Positions 9,803 to 20,091 of a stretch of DNA of 64,000 nucleotides are shown here, in pieces. The translations under genes were made by a program, and so were the position numbers. The notes beneath the pieces are model-generated. The model saw nothing but the letters and a program-made list of their open reading frames with translations. It did no database searches and had not been told where the DNA came from. The DNA comes from an uncultured Clostridia bacterium (GTDB lineage: Bacteria; Bacillota; Clostridia; TANB77; CAG-508). Location of the stretch: contig CAKPIA010000006.1 of NCBI GenBank assembly GCA_934162205.1, forward strand, positions 20,323-84,322. The letters are read 5' to 3'. The first letter of the stretch is position 1; each line of letters opens with the position of its first letter.

Positions 9803-10141
9803 ATGGTTTTTTTAGATTTAACTAATCCAATAACACTAGTATTAATGTTACTAGGAACAATATTATTAATTTTTTTAGCACAAGAAATGAAAAAAAGTTA
9901 TATAGCTTTTGTGCCTTTAGTTACATTTTTACTTTTATTAATTACTCATGTAACACAATTAATGACAATAAAAGATGAGTTTAGATATTTAATATCAGCT
10001 ATTTCAACAAGTGTTGCAATAGATTTTGTATTTATATTAATATCATTTTTTGCATATTTATGGGTTGATGATATTGAAGCTAAAGCAACAAATAAAAAGA
10101 GTATTGATAATAGTTTGGATTGGTTTTGGAAAAAAATTTAA
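9803..10141 (+). CDS. Small membrane protein of unknown function
   Basis: About 112 residues with three predicted hydrophobic segments near residues 10-28, 34-53 and 70-90 and a polar C-terminus ending in a Trp-rich DWFWKKI. I take the ATG at 9803 because AGGAG at 9791-9795 gives a 7-base spacing; the ATG at 9797 is too close. It sits alone between glmM and a terminator. I do not recognise the family. Confidence 0.65.
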   Translation: MVFLDLTNPITLVLMLLGTILLIFLAQEMKKSYIAFVPLVTFLLLLITHVTQLMTIKDEFRYLISAISTSVAIDFVFILISFFAYLWVDDIEAKATNKKSIDNSLDWFWKKI

Positions 10142-10159
10142 TTTAGATTTATAAACATT

Positions 10160-10193
10160 AAAATGATTTTGAAAATTTTTTCAAAATCATTTT
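10160..10193 (+). terminator. Intrinsic terminator, near-perfect AT-rich hairpin
   Basis: AAAATGATTTTGAAAA at 10160-10175 pairs completely with 10178-10193, followed by a T-containing run. It closes the glmM/membrane protein transcript just before the queA promoter. Confidence 0.65.
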
Positions 10194-10213
10194 ATATTGT
10201 CTACAAGTATTTC

Positions 10214-10242
10214 TTGACTACTTTGACAAACAAGTGTATTAT
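10214..10242 (+). promoter_or_regulatory. Sigma-A type promoter for queA-tgt
   Basis: TTGACT at 10214-10219 and TATTAT at 10237-10242 are separated by 17 bases. They lie between the upstream terminator and the ribosome site of queA. Confidence 0.6.
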
Positions 10243-10277
10243 ATATATGTATATTTTAAAAATAGAAGGAGAAAAAA

Positions 10278-11303
10278 TTGAAAGTATCAGAATTTAATTA
10301 TGAGTTACCAGAAGAATTAATAGCTCAAACACCTTTGGAAAAAAGAGATGAGTCAAGATTGATGGTACTTGATAGAAAAAAACAAACAATTGAACATAAG
10401 ATATTTAAAGATATAATAGATTATTTAGAACCAGGAGATGTTCTAGTAAGAAATAATACAAAAGTTATTCCAGCTAGATTATATGGAAAAAAAGAAACTG
10501 GTGCAAATATAGAGTTTGTTTTGTTAAATAGAATTGAAGGAGATATTTGGGAAACTATCGTAAGACCAGGAAATAAACTTCATGAGGGAGCAAAAGTTAT
10601 ATTTGGAGATGGTTTATTACATGCAGAAATTTTAGAAACAATGCCTGGAGGAACAAGAAAAGTAAAATTTACTTACAAAGGTATATTTAATGAAATTCTT
10701 GATCAAATTGGTCTTATGCCATTACCACCATATATTCATGAAGAATTAAAACAAAAAGATAGATATCAAACTGTATATGCTAAATATGAAGGTTCAGCTG
10801 CTGCTCCAACAGCAGGATTGCATTTTACACCTGAATTGTTAGAAAAAATAAAAGAAAAAGGTGTAGAAATTGCAAATGTAACTTTACATGTAGGAATAGG
10901 AACTTTTAGACCGGTAAAGGTTGAAAATATTGAAGAACATAATATGCATTCTGAACATTTTTATATAAAAGAAGAAGATGTACAAAAAATAAATAATGCA
11001 AAGAAAAATGGAAAAAGAGTAATAGCAGTCGGAACTACATCTTGTAGAGTTTTGGAATCAATAGCAGATGAAGAAACTGGATTTGTAAAACCAATAGAAA
11101 ATGATACAAAAATATTTATTTATCCAGGATATAAATTTAAATGTATAGATGGTCTTATAACTAATTTTCATTTGCCAGAATCAACATTACTAATGCTTGT
11201 ATCTGCATTAGCTGGTAGAGAATATATAATGAAAGCATACAATGAAGCTGTAAAAGATAGATATAGATTTTTTAGTTTTGGAGATGCAATGTTTATAATA
11301 TAG
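10278..11303 (+). CDS. queA: S-adenosylmethionine:tRNA ribosyltransferase-isomerase
   Basis: Transfers and rearranges the ribose of SAM onto the preQ1 base in tRNA to give epoxyqueuosine. The N-terminus (YELPEELIAQTPLEKRDESR), the VRNNTKVIPARLYG block, the AAPTAGLHFT block near residue 175 and the C-terminal FHLPESTLLMLVSALAG block are all hallmarks. The start is a TTG at 10278 preceded by AGAAGGAG; the alignment with known QueA proteins begins exactly there and no ATG is nearby. tgt follows 30 bases later, the usual pairing. Confidence 0.97.
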   Translation: MKVSEFNYELPEELIAQTPLEKRDESRLMVLDRKKQTIEHKIFKDIIDYLEPGDVLVRNNTKVIPARLYGKKETGANIEFVLLNRIEGDIWETIVRPGNKLHEGAKVIFGDGLLHAEILETMPGGTRKVKFTYKGIFNEILDQIGLMPLPPYIHEELKQKDRYQTVYAKYEGSAAAPTAGLHFTPELLEKIKEKGVEIANVTLHVGIGTFRPVKVENIEEHNMHSEHFYIKEEDVQKINNAKKNGKRVIAVGTTSCRVLESIADEETGFVKPIENDTKIFIYPGYKFKCIDGLITNFHLPESTLLMLVSALAGREYIMKAYNEAVKDRYRFFSFGDAMFII

Positions 11304-11333
11304 ATACTAATTAGTACTTTATAAGGGGGAAAA

Positions 11334-12461
<1,128 letters not shown>

Positions 12462-12471
12462 GAGGAATTTT

Positions 12472-13860
12472 ATGGAATTATATGATGAAAGTGAATTACA
12501 AAAAAGTAAAAAAAACAATAAAATTACAAACATAATATTAATTATGATTATATTAATAATATTAATTATAATTGGGTTAGTTGTAGGAATAATGTTGTTA
12601 AAGGAAAACAAAATTATAGTAACAGTTGACGGGAAAAAGAGTGATGAATTATTGTCTATTATAGAATTTGATGATGATAATTCAAAAATATATATTCCTA
12701 TAAAAAAAGTTGCTCCATATTTAGGATATAATTGCTATAATGGAGATTATTCACAACCATCTGAAGATACAAGTAAATGTTATGTTCAATCAGAAAATGA
12801 AGTTACGAATTTTTCATTAAATTCTGATACCATCTATAAAATGAAAGTTAATACTGATTCTAATTATGAAGCCATTCAGATAGACGAACCTGTAAAAGCT
12901 ATAAATGGTGAATTATATACAACAATTGATGGATTAGAAAAAGCATTTAATATTAGTTGTTCTTATAAAGATAATAAAATTGAAATTTATACAATTGATT
13001 TTTTAACTAGTTATTATTCGAGTGTTATAGTTAACTATGGATATACTAATATTGATGAAGATTTTAATAACAAGAAAAGTATTTTAGCAAATATGTTAGT
13101 TGTTAGAAATGATAATAAATACGGAGTTATAGATATAAACGGAAATGTTATTTTAGATGCAAAATATGATAATATACAATATATCCAAAATACTTCTGAC
13201 TTTTTAGTAAAGAGTAATAATAAAGTAGGAATAATATCAAAGGAAAAACAAACTAAAGTTAGTGTTTCATATGATAATATAGAATTAATGGATAATGATT
13301 CTAATTTGTATTTAATACAACAAAATAATAAGTATGGTGTTATAGATATAAATGGAAACATAAAAATACATCCTGAATATGATAAAATAGGAATAGATAT
13401 AAATTCGTTTAAATATAACAATGTTAAAAATGGATATATATTAATTGATACCCTTATTCCTGTTCAAAAGGATAATTTATGGGGATTGTTTGATAAAGCG
13501 GGAAATAAAATTGTTGATTTTAAATATAATAATTTAGGATATGTACAAAACTCATCTCAAAATATAAATAATTTATTAATAGTACCAAATTATGATGTTA
13601 TTGTTGTAGAAAAGGATGGAAAATATAATTTAATAACACTAAAGGGAAAAGAAGTTATAGGATCATTTGTAGATGGTATATATACAACAATTGAAGGTGG
13701 AGAAACTAAATATTATATATCTTATAATGAGAAAACAATTGATTTATTACCACTTTTAAAACAATATAGTGCTAGTTCTAATAACAAAAGTACAGAAATA
13801 AATAATACTACAACTGATGATTATAATACCGTAACAAATAATACAGTTGTATCTGAATAA
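12472..13860 (+). CDS. Membrane-anchored WG-repeat protein with a stalk-like domain
   Basis: About 462 residues. A basic N-terminus and one membrane helix (residues 19-42) anchor it. A region at about 48-165 (ITVDGKK, IYIPIKKVAPYLGY, later ELYTTIDGLEKAFNI and KIEIYT) resembles the copper-amine-oxidase N-terminal/stalk domain common on Clostridia surfaces. It is followed by at least four WG-type beta repeats with the pattern N.YGVID.NGN.......YD.I (near residues 195, 280, 330 and 380). I use the ATG at 12472 because GGAGGA is directly upstream; an earlier in-frame start inside tgt lacks one. Possible cell-wall contact role; ligand unknown. Confidence 0.75.
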   Translation: MELYDESELQKSKKNNKITNIILIMIILIILIIIGLVVGIMLLKENKIIVTVDGKKSDELLSIIEFDDDNSKIYIPIKKVAPYLGYNCYNGDYSQPSEDTSKCYVQSENEVTNFSLNSDTIYKMKVNTDSNYEAIQIDEPVKAINGELYTTIDGLEKAFNISCSYKDNKIEIYTIDFLTSYYSSVIVNYGYTNIDEDFNNKKSILANMLVVRNDNKYGVIDINGNVILDAKYDNIQYIQNTSDFLVKSNNKVGIISKEKQTKVSVSYDNIELMDNDSNLYLIQQNNKYGVIDINGNIKIHPEYDKIGIDINSFKYNNVKNGYILIDTLIPVQKDNLWGLFDKAGNKIVDFKYNNLGYVQNSSQNINNLLIVPNYDVIVVEKDGKYNLITLKGKEVIGSFVDGIYTTIEGGETKYYISYNEKTIDLLPLLKQYSASSNNKSTEINNTTTDDYNTVTNNTVVSE

Positions 13861-13863
13861 AGT

Positions 13864-13905
13864 AAAAAGCAAAAAATGAGAGTTATCTACATTTTTTGCT
13901 TTTTT
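13864..13905 (+). terminator. Intrinsic terminator
   Basis: A 15-bp perfect stem (13864-13878 with 13890-13904) with an 11-base loop, ending in a T-run, directly after the WG-repeat gene. A TTGACT that could serve as a -35 begins at 13904. Confidence 0.8.
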
Positions 13906-13973
13906 GACTAGACAAAATACAATTTTTGGAATAAAATATTAATGTTAAATTTTATTAAGGAGTAATAGATAAA

Positions 13974-15218
13974 ATGTTATTAGAACACATTATATTTACA
14001 ATATTAGCTTTTGGATTATTTATTATTATTTTTATGAAAATGATTCAAAAAAATGATACAACATATGTTGCAATATTATTATTAGAAGCTATAGGAATAG
14101 CAATAATGTCAGTTGAAATGATATTTGATATTACACTAAATATGTTTCTAAAAATAGTAACATATATATTAGCTATAATATTACCAGTAACAATTGTAAT
14201 AATGGAAAAGAAAAATAAAAGCTTACTAGAGTTTGTTAGCATTGTTAAAACTAAAATATGTTTAATGTTTGAAGATAATAAAAATGCTAAAAATATATTA
14301 ATAAAACTAGTTACAAAATATCCTAACAGTTATGAGGGACATAAATTACTTGCAGAAATATATGAAAAAGAAGGCGGAATGAGAAAAGCTATTGATGAAT
14401 ATGTACAAGTAATAGATATAAATAAAAAGGATTATGATTCTTATTACAAAATAGCAAATCTTTTAAATGATTTAGATAAAAAAGATGAAGCATCAGAAAT
14501 GTTAAGTAGTTTATTATCTAAAAAACCAGAACATCTACAGGCATCACTATTATTAGGAGACATACTAATAGATAAAGGTGATTATAAAGAAGCTTTAAAT
14601 ATATATAATGAAGCATTAAAATTTGATCCAACTAATTTTGAACTTAATTATAGTTTAGGAATTGCATATACAATGTTAAATGATTTTCAAAATGCTAGAA
14701 TGTATTATGAAAAAGCAGCAGAATTAAATTCTTTATTATATAATTCAAAATATAGTTTGGCCGAAATTGCTTTAATATATAAAGAATTAGAAGAAGCAGA
14801 AAAAAGATTTATGGAAGTTTTGGAAGATGAAGAGCTTCAAGCAGATGCATACTTTGAATTAGCTAAAATTAATATGATAAAAGGTGAAAAAGATAAAGCT
14901 ATTAACTATGCCAATATAGCAATAGAAAGTGATCCTAAAAAGATCGTAGAAAAAATCAAAAAAGATCCAATTTTTATTCCTATTTTAGCAAAAATTTCAA
15001 TGCCTATAACTTTTGAAGTAGAAGAAAGTGAAGAAGATAAAAAGAAAAAATCAAAATTAACTAAAAAAGAATTAAAGGCAAAAGAGCAATTAGAAAAAAT
15101 GTCTGAAATAACTAGAAAATTGAGTTATAGTGATATTAATTTACTTAAAAAAACTGAAGACAGAAAATATGAAATTAAATTTAAACAAAATGATATTCAA
15201 AAGGAAAGAGAAGAATAA
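13974..15218 (+). CDS. Membrane-anchored TPR-repeat protein
   Basis: The first 85 residues hold three hydrophobic segments. From about residue 95 to 335 there are consecutive tetratricopeptide repeats: YEGHKLLAEIYEKEGGMRKAI, YYKIANLLNDLDKKDEA, LLLGDILIDKGDYKEALNIY, LNYSLGIAYTMLNDFQNA, and more. The C-terminus is Lys-rich (EDKKKKSKLTKKELKAKEQ) and ends in a charged helix. TPR domains bind partner proteins, so this is probably a cytoplasmic scaffold at the membrane. AAGGAG lies 12 bases before the ATG. The partner cannot be inferred. The next gene is a sporulation gene, but no functional link is evident. Confidence 0.8.
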   Translation: MLLEHIIFTILAFGLFIIIFMKMIQKNDTTYVAILLLEAIGIAIMSVEMIFDITLNMFLKIVTYILAIILPVTIVIMEKKNKSLLEFVSIVKTKICLMFEDNKNAKNILIKLVTKYPNSYEGHKLLAEIYEKEGGMRKAIDEYVQVIDINKKDYDSYYKIANLLNDLDKKDEASEMLSSLLSKKPEHLQASLLLGDILIDKGDYKEALNIYNEALKFDPTNFELNYSLGIAYTMLNDFQNARMYYEKAAELNSLLYNSKYSLAEIALIYKELEEAEKRFMEVLEDEELQADAYFELAKINMIKGEKDKAINYANIAIESDPKKIVEKIKKDPIFIPILAKISMPITFEVEESEEDKKKKSKLTKKELKAKEQLEKMSEITRKLSYSDINLLKKTEDRKYEIKFKQNDIQKEREE

Positions 15219-15282
15219 ACTTTATTCATAAAATTCAAGAATTTTAATATACTTTAATAAATAGTTAGAAAGGATGAATTTT

Positions 15283-16146
15283 ATGAAAGTTGATAAAATT
15301 TCGGTTATAGGTGGAGATTCAAGAATAATTAAACTAGTAGAAATGTTGGCAGATGACGATATAAAAATAAAGCTTTATGGATTAGAAAAAGCAGAAGAAT
15401 TAAAAAATATAAAAAATGTATCTTTTTGTAATAGCATAGATGAAGCAATAAATGATACTAATATTATTATTGGGCCTATACCATTTTCAAAAGATAATAT
15501 AAAAATAAATACACCTTTTAGTAATAATGAAATAACAATTAAAAATTTAACAGAACAATTAAAAGGAAAAACTTTTATAGTAGGTTCGGTAAAAGATGAA
15601 CATGTAAAAAATTTTGAAAACAACAATATAAAAATTATTGATGTAATGAAAAATGAAGAATTAGTTATTTTAAATACTATTGCAACTGCAGAAGGAACTA
15701 TAAAAGAAGTTATTGCAAATACAGATATTATACTTCATAAAAGTAATTTGCTTATATTAGGATTTGGAAGAGTTGCCAAAACATTAGCACATAAATTTTC
15801 TGCTTTAGATGTAAATGTTACATGTGCTGCGAGAAAAAAAGAAGATCTAGCTTGGATTGACACATATGGCTATAGTAGTACAAATATAAATCTTTTAGGC
15901 AAAAACTTAAAGGATTATGATATAATAATAAATACAGTTCCACATCTTATTTTAGATAAAGAAAGATTAACGTATATAAAAAAAGATTGTTTACTTATGG
16001 ATGTATCTTCAAAACCAGGAGGAATTGATGAAGAATATGCTAATAACAATGGATTAAATATGAAATGGGCATTAGCATTACCAGGAAAAGTAGCACCAAA
16101 GACTACTGCAAAATTTATAAAAAAAGTAATATATGAATTATTATAA
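15283..16146 (+). CDS. dpaA: Dipicolinate synthase subunit A
   Basis: With DpaB it converts dihydroxytetrahydrodipicolinate to dipicolinic acid in the mother cell during sporulation. An N-terminal segment (ISVIGGDSR) and a second nucleotide-binding Rossmann motif near residue 158 (LLILGFGRVAKTLAHKF) fit the SpoVFA family, as does the C-terminal WALALPGKVAPKTTAKFI. Length (287) is typical. I choose the ATG at 15283, which AAAGGA precedes by 9 bases, over the ATG at 15274 that touches the ribosome site. Its partner dpaB is 37 kb away rather than adjacent, which is unusual. No sporulation sigma promoter could be assigned with confidence. Confidence 0.93.
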   Translation: MKVDKISVIGGDSRIIKLVEMLADDDIKIKLYGLEKAEELKNIKNVSFCNSIDEAINDTNIIIGPIPFSKDNIKINTPFSNNEITIKNLTEQLKGKTFIVGSVKDEHVKNFENNNIKIIDVMKNEELVILNTIATAEGTIKEVIANTDIILHKSNLLILGFGRVAKTLAHKFSALDVNVTCAARKKEDLAWIDTYGYSSTNINLLGKNLKDYDIIINTVPHLILDKERLTYIKKDCLLMDVSSKPGGIDEEYANNNGLNMKWALALPGKVAPKTTAKFIKKVIYELL

Positions 16147-16172
16147 AAATAAACAATATGGAGGAAAAAAGA

Positions 16173-16982
16173 ATGGAAACAATAACAGTTTTTCAAGCGA
16201 TTATTTTAGGAATAGTACAAGGATTAACGGAATTATTACCAGTTTCAAGTTCAGCACATTTAAACTTAATTCCATGGATATTTGGATGGAGTATGCCAGA
16301 TAGTTTTGATGTAGCTTTACATTTAGGAACGCTACTTGCAATAACAGTATTCTTTTTTAAAGATTGGATAAATCTAATAAAAGGTGGTTATAAACAAGTA
16401 GTAAAAAAAGAAAAAAGTACAGAAGGAAAAATATTTTGGTACATAATTATAGCTACAATACCAACAGGAATATTAAGCTTAGTATTAGACAAATTTTCTG
16501 GATACATATGTGATAAATTTGGAATAGAAATGTTATTAATTGCTATTGCATTAATTGTAATGGGAATTATATTATATGTTGTAGATAAAAAATCAGAATC
16601 AAAAATAGCATATAAAGACATTACTTTTAAACAATCACTTTTAATTGCGTTATCGCAAGCAATTGCTGCAGCTTTCCCAGGTGTTTCACGTTCTGGAATA
16701 ACAATGACTGTTGCAAGGGCTTTAAAAATAGATAGAGAAAGTGCTGCTAAATATTCATTTTTATTATCTACACCTATAATAGCAGCGGCAGTATTATTTA
16801 GTATAACAGACTTTCAATTTACACTTGCATTTTTCTTAGGAGTACTTGCAAGCTTTGTGGTAGGAATGTTTGTTATAAAGTTCTTGCTAGAATATTTAAA
16901 AAAGGGAAGTTTCAAAGTATTTGCGATATATAGAATAATTTTAGGAATAATAATTATAAGTTTATTTTTTATAAGAATGTAA
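16173..16982 (+). CDS. uppP: Undecaprenyl-diphosphatase, UppP/BacA family
   Basis: Dephosphorylates undecaprenyl pyrophosphate to recycle the lipid carrier for peptidoglycan and surface polysaccharides. The two conserved motifs are clear: (E/Q)-rich ELLPVSSSAHL at residues 20-30 and PGVSRSG near residue 170. About eight hydrophobic segments and 269 residues fit the family. GGAGG at 16160-16164 supports the ATG at 16173 rather than the one at 16158. It is the carrier-recycling partner for the glycan loci elsewhere in the window. Confidence 0.96.
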   Translation: METITVFQAIILGIVQGLTELLPVSSSAHLNLIPWIFGWSMPDSFDVALHLGTLLAITVFFFKDWINLIKGGYKQVVKKEKSTEGKIFWYIIIATIPTGILSLVLDKFSGYICDKFGIEMLLIAIALIVMGIILYVVDKKSESKIAYKDITFKQSLLIALSQAIAAAFPGVSRSGITMTVARALKIDRESAAKYSFLLSTPIIAAAVLFSITDFQFTLAFFLGVLASFVVGMFVIKFLLEYLKKGSFKVFAIYRIILGIIIISLFFIRM

Positions 16983-16987
16983 ATTTT

Positions 16988-17014
16988 AAAAAGGGCTATT
17001 AAATAGTCCTTTTT
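16988..17014 (+). terminator. Intrinsic terminator after uppP
   Basis: An 11-bp stem (16988-16998 with 17004-17014) including GGGCTA/TAGTCC with one G-T pair and a 5-base loop, ending in T residues. Confidence 0.8.
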
Positions 17015-17042
17015 GTGGTATTAGTAAACTTTTTAAAAATAC

Positions 17043-17070
17043 TTGACTAATACGTGTATATGACTATAAA
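17043..17070 (+). promoter_or_regulatory. Sigma-A type promoter for prmC-whiA-hemW
   Basis: TTGACT at 17043-17048, 16-base spacer, TATAAA at 17065-17070, directly downstream of the uppP terminator and about 30 bases before prmC. Confidence 0.6.
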
Positions 17071-17103
17071 ATATAATTATAAAATGTAAAAGGATGTGGT
17101 AAT

Positions 17104-17946
17104 ATGACGATAAAAGAAGCTTTAAATAAAGGAACATTTATGTTGAAAAATAACAATATTGAAACACCAAAATTAAAAGCAAGATTATTATTGCAATTTA
17201 CATTAAATAAAACAAGAGAGTACTTAATTATTTATGATAATGAAAGTATTTCCCAAGACAAAGAAGTACTGTATTTTAAATATATAGATAAATTAATACA
17301 AGGTATTCCATTGCAATATATTACAAATACACAAGAATTTATGAAAATGTCTTTTTTTGTAAATGATAATGTATTAATTCCGCAACCTGATACAGAAATA
17401 CTTGTAGAAGAAACAATAAAAATAGCAAGAAATATTAAAAAGCCAACTATATTAGATTTGTGTACTGGTAGTGGTGCTATTGCTGTTTCATTAAAAAAAT
17501 ATTTGCAAGATAGTATTGTTTATGCTTCTGATATAAGCCCAAAAGCATTAGAAGTTGCTAAAAGAAATGCAAAAAATAATAATGTGGAAGTTAATTTTTT
17601 TGAATCAGATTTGTTTGAAAATTTACCAAATATAAAATTTGATATTATTGTTTCAAATCCACCATATATAAAAAAAGATGTAATTAAAACTTTAGATAAA
17701 GAAGTTCAAAATGAACCCAAATTAGCTTTAGATGGAGGAATAGATGGACTAGATTTTTATAGAAAAATTGTAAATGATGGATATCATTATTTAAAATATA
17801 ATAGTTATTTGTGTTTGGAAATAGGTTATAACCAAAAAGAAGAAGTAATGGAAATAATAAAAAATGAAAGAAAGTATATAAATACATATTGTTTAAAAGA
17901 TTTATATGATAATAATAGAGTAATAGTAACAAAAGTAGGTGATTAA
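17104..17946 (+). CDS. prmC: Peptide chain release factor N5-glutamine methyltransferase
   Basis: Methylates the glutamine of the GGQ motif in release factors. The C-terminal SAM-binding domain shows ILDLCTGSGAIAVSL near residue 117 and the catalytic VSNPPYI near residue 185. The N-terminal helical domain carries the PLQYITNTQEFM block. Length (280) is typical. AAGGATGTGG precedes the ATG at moderate spacing. In many Firmicutes prfA lies next to it; here it does not, and whiA follows instead with a start next to the prmC stop, implying co-transcription. Confidence 0.94.
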   Translation: MTIKEALNKGTFMLKNNNIETPKLKARLLLQFTLNKTREYLIIYDNESISQDKEVLYFKYIDKLIQGIPLQYITNTQEFMKMSFFVNDNVLIPQPDTEILVEETIKIARNIKKPTILDLCTGSGAIAVSLKKYLQDSIVYASDISPKALEVAKRNAKNNNVEVNFFESDLFENLPNIKFDIIVSNPPYIKKDVIKTLDKEVQNEPKLALDGGIDGLDFYRKIVNDGYHYLKYNSYLCLEIGYNQKEEVMEIIKNERKYINTYCLKDLYDNNRVIVTKVGD

Positions 17947-17947
17947 T

Positions 17948-18835
17948 ATGTCATTTTCTTCTGAAACAAAAGAAGAATTAAGCAAAATAAATAATTTAGT
18001 TAATAAAGAAGCTGTTAAATATGAGTTAATTGGCTATTTATTAAGCGTTAATACAATTATAAATACTAAAAGTGTGAAATACTCTACTAGTAGTGAGTAT
18101 AACATAAATAGATTTTCAAAATTGCTAAATAATATTAATATATTGGATTATAAAATATATTTACAAGGCAAAATATATTTTATTACATTAAGTAAGAATA
18201 AATTAAAAGATATCGTAGAAATAAATGATGATGAAATTATAATTAATCAAAGTATTGATAATGAAGAAAATATAAGAGCATTAGTAAGAGGAATATTTTT
18301 AGGATCAGGTTCAATTAATAATCCAGAAAATAAATATCATTTGGAAATAAATCTATCTAATGTTGAATATGCAAATAATATAAAGAATTTAATGGAAAAA
18401 TACGATATATGTTTAAAAATACTAGAAAAAGAAAAAAATTATTCTTTATACATAAAAGAAGGAGAAGAAATATCTAAGTTTTTAGCTTTTATTGGAGCAA
18501 ATAAAGCTGTGCTTAAATTTGAAGGGATACGAGTTCAAAGAGAAATGAATAACAAAATAAACAGAATAGTAAATTGCGAAACAGCCAATTTAAATAAAAC
18601 AATAAATGCGTCTGTAAATCAAGTTGAAGCTATAAGATATTTACAAAAAATAAATAAATTTGAAAAATTAGATGATAATTTAAAAGAAATTGCATTGATT
18701 AGACTTGAGAATCCTAATATGCCCTTATCAGAATTAGGTAATTTATTAAAAGAACCTATAGGAAAATCTGGTGTGAATTATAGATTAAAAAGAATAATGC
18801 AAATAGCAGAAGATTTAAAAGGTGAAAATATATGA
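17948..18835 (+). CDS. whiA: WhiA family DNA-binding regulator
   Basis: A LAGLIDADG-like N-terminal domain followed by a helix-turn-helix C-terminal domain. WhiA is a conserved Gram-positive protein tied to cell division and, in actinomycetes, sporulation. The opening SFSSETKEEL is diagnostic. RGIFLGSGSINNPENKYHLE near residue 115 is the LAGLIDADG-type block, and LGNLLKEPIGKSGVNYRLKRI near the end is the HTH. I choose the ATG at 17948; a GTG at 17939 is in frame but overlaps prmC and adds non-homologous residues. AGGTGATTA just upstream is the ribosome site. The usual yvcJ/yvcK partners are not present here. Confidence 0.94.
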   Translation: MSFSSETKEELSKINNLVNKEAVKYELIGYLLSVNTIINTKSVKYSTSSEYNINRFSKLLNNINILDYKIYLQGKIYFITLSKNKLKDIVEINDDEIIINQSIDNEENIRALVRGIFLGSGSINNPENKYHLEINLSNVEYANNIKNLMEKYDICLKILEKEKNYSLYIKEGEEISKFLAFIGANKAVLKFEGIRVQREMNNKINRIVNCETANLNKTINASVNQVEAIRYLQKINKFEKLDDNLKEIALIRLENPNMPLSELGNLLKEPIGKSGVNYRLKRIMQIAEDLKGENI

Positions 18836-19983
18836 AAAAAGAAGAATTAGGAATATATATACATATTCCTTTTTGCAAGAAAAAATGTTATTATTGTGAT
18901 TTTATATCTTATTGTAATAAAAGTGAATTTGTTGATGATTATATAAAATGTTTAAAAAACGAGATAATTAATTTTGCTCAAAGGCATAAAGATATACATG
19001 ATATTACAACGATATATATTGGAGGAGGTACGCCTTCTTTTATTGAAGAAAAACATATAAAAGATATTATAGACACAATAGATGAAAATTTAGTAAAAAT
19101 AAAAGATATTAAAGAAATAACCATAGAGGTTAATCCAGGTACTATAACAAAGCAAAAATTAGAACAATATAAATCAAGTGGAATAAATAGAATAAGTATA
19201 GGGCTTCAAAGTACAAATAATAAGCTTTTAGAAGAGATAGGAAGAATACATAATTTTGATGAGTTTTTAGAAACTTATAATATGGCAAGAAAAGTAGGAT
19301 TTAAAAATATAAATGTTGATTTAATGCTAGGTTTACCAAATCAAACAATAAATGATTTAAGTGATAGTATTAATGAAATTATTAAATTAAATCCAGAACA
19401 TATATCAATTTATTCATTAATTTTAGAAGAAAATACAGTGCTATATAATTTGGTAGAAGAAGGAAAATTAACACTCCCAACTGATGAATTAGAAAGAAAT
19501 ATGTATTGGTATGTAAAAAATAAATTAGAGTTAAACAATTATAATCATTACGAAATATCTAATTTTGCTAAGGAAGGATATGAGTCAAAACACAATTGTA
19601 ATTGTTGGGAACAAAAACAATATGTTGGCTTTGGTACATCTGCACATTCATATTTAAAAGATAAAAGATTTTCAAATACAGAAAATTTAGAACAATATAT
19701 TAACAATATTGAGAATAATAATATACAAAAAAATTATATAATACATGAAAATCAAGATATTGAAGATAAGAAAAAAGAATATATGCTATTAGGATTAAGA
19801 AAAGTAGAAGGGGTAAGTATACAAAAATTCAAAAATAAATTTAAAGATAACCCTATATATTTATTTAGAAATGAATTACAAAAATTAATAGAAGAGGGCT
19901 TGTTAGAAATAGATGGAGATAACATTCGATTAACAAATAAAGGGTTAGATTTAGCAAATATTGTTTGGGAAGAATTTGTATAA
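18832..19983 (+). CDS. hemW: Radical SAM heme chaperone HemW
   Basis: A radical SAM protein of the coproporphyrinogen oxidase-like family, now regarded as a heme chaperone. The [4Fe-4S] motif is Cys15-X3-Cys19-X2-Cys22 (FCKKKCYYCDF). GGGTPSF near residue 65 and GLPNQT near residue 168 are further family motifs. The C-terminal HemW domain is present (383 residues). The heme-binding HNxxYW motif reads HNCNCW, with Tyr replaced by Cys. Its ATG overlaps the whiA stop by four bases (ATGA), so the two are translationally coupled. Confidence 0.92.
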   Translation: MKKEELGIYIHIPFCKKKCYYCDFISYCNKSEFVDDYIKCLKNEIINFAQRHKDIHDITTIYIGGGTPSFIEEKHIKDIIDTIDENLVKIKDIKEITIEVNPGTITKQKLEQYKSSGINRISIGLQSTNNKLLEEIGRIHNFDEFLETYNMARKVGFKNINVDLMLGLPNQTINDLSDSINEIIKLNPEHISIYSLILEENTVLYNLVEEGKLTLPTDELERNMYWYVKNKLELNNYNHYEISNFAKEGYESKHNCNCWEQKQYVGFGTSAHSYLKDKRFSNTENLEQYINNIENNNIQKNYIIHENQDIEDKKKEYMLLGLRKVEGVSIQKFKNKFKDNPIYLFRNELQKLIEEGLLEIDGDNIRLTNKGLDLANIVWEEFV

Positions 19984-20014
19984 TATTACATAAATGTTAC
20001 AAATTATACTTTTT

Positions 20015-20050
20015 AGTTACAATTTTTTATTTTAATTGTAACTATTTTTT
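20015..20050 (+). terminator. Intrinsic terminator after hemW
   Basis: A 10-bp perfect stem (AGTTACAATT at 20015-20024 with 20034-20043) followed by A then a T-run. Confidence 0.75.
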
Positions 20051-20091
20051 TGTTATGATAAAATTTAAATGTATATAAAAGGAGGATTCAA

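Noticed and set aside
10194..10277. PreQ1 riboswitch in front of queA
   Set aside because: The short leader has no room for the H-type pseudoknot and shows only promoter elements.
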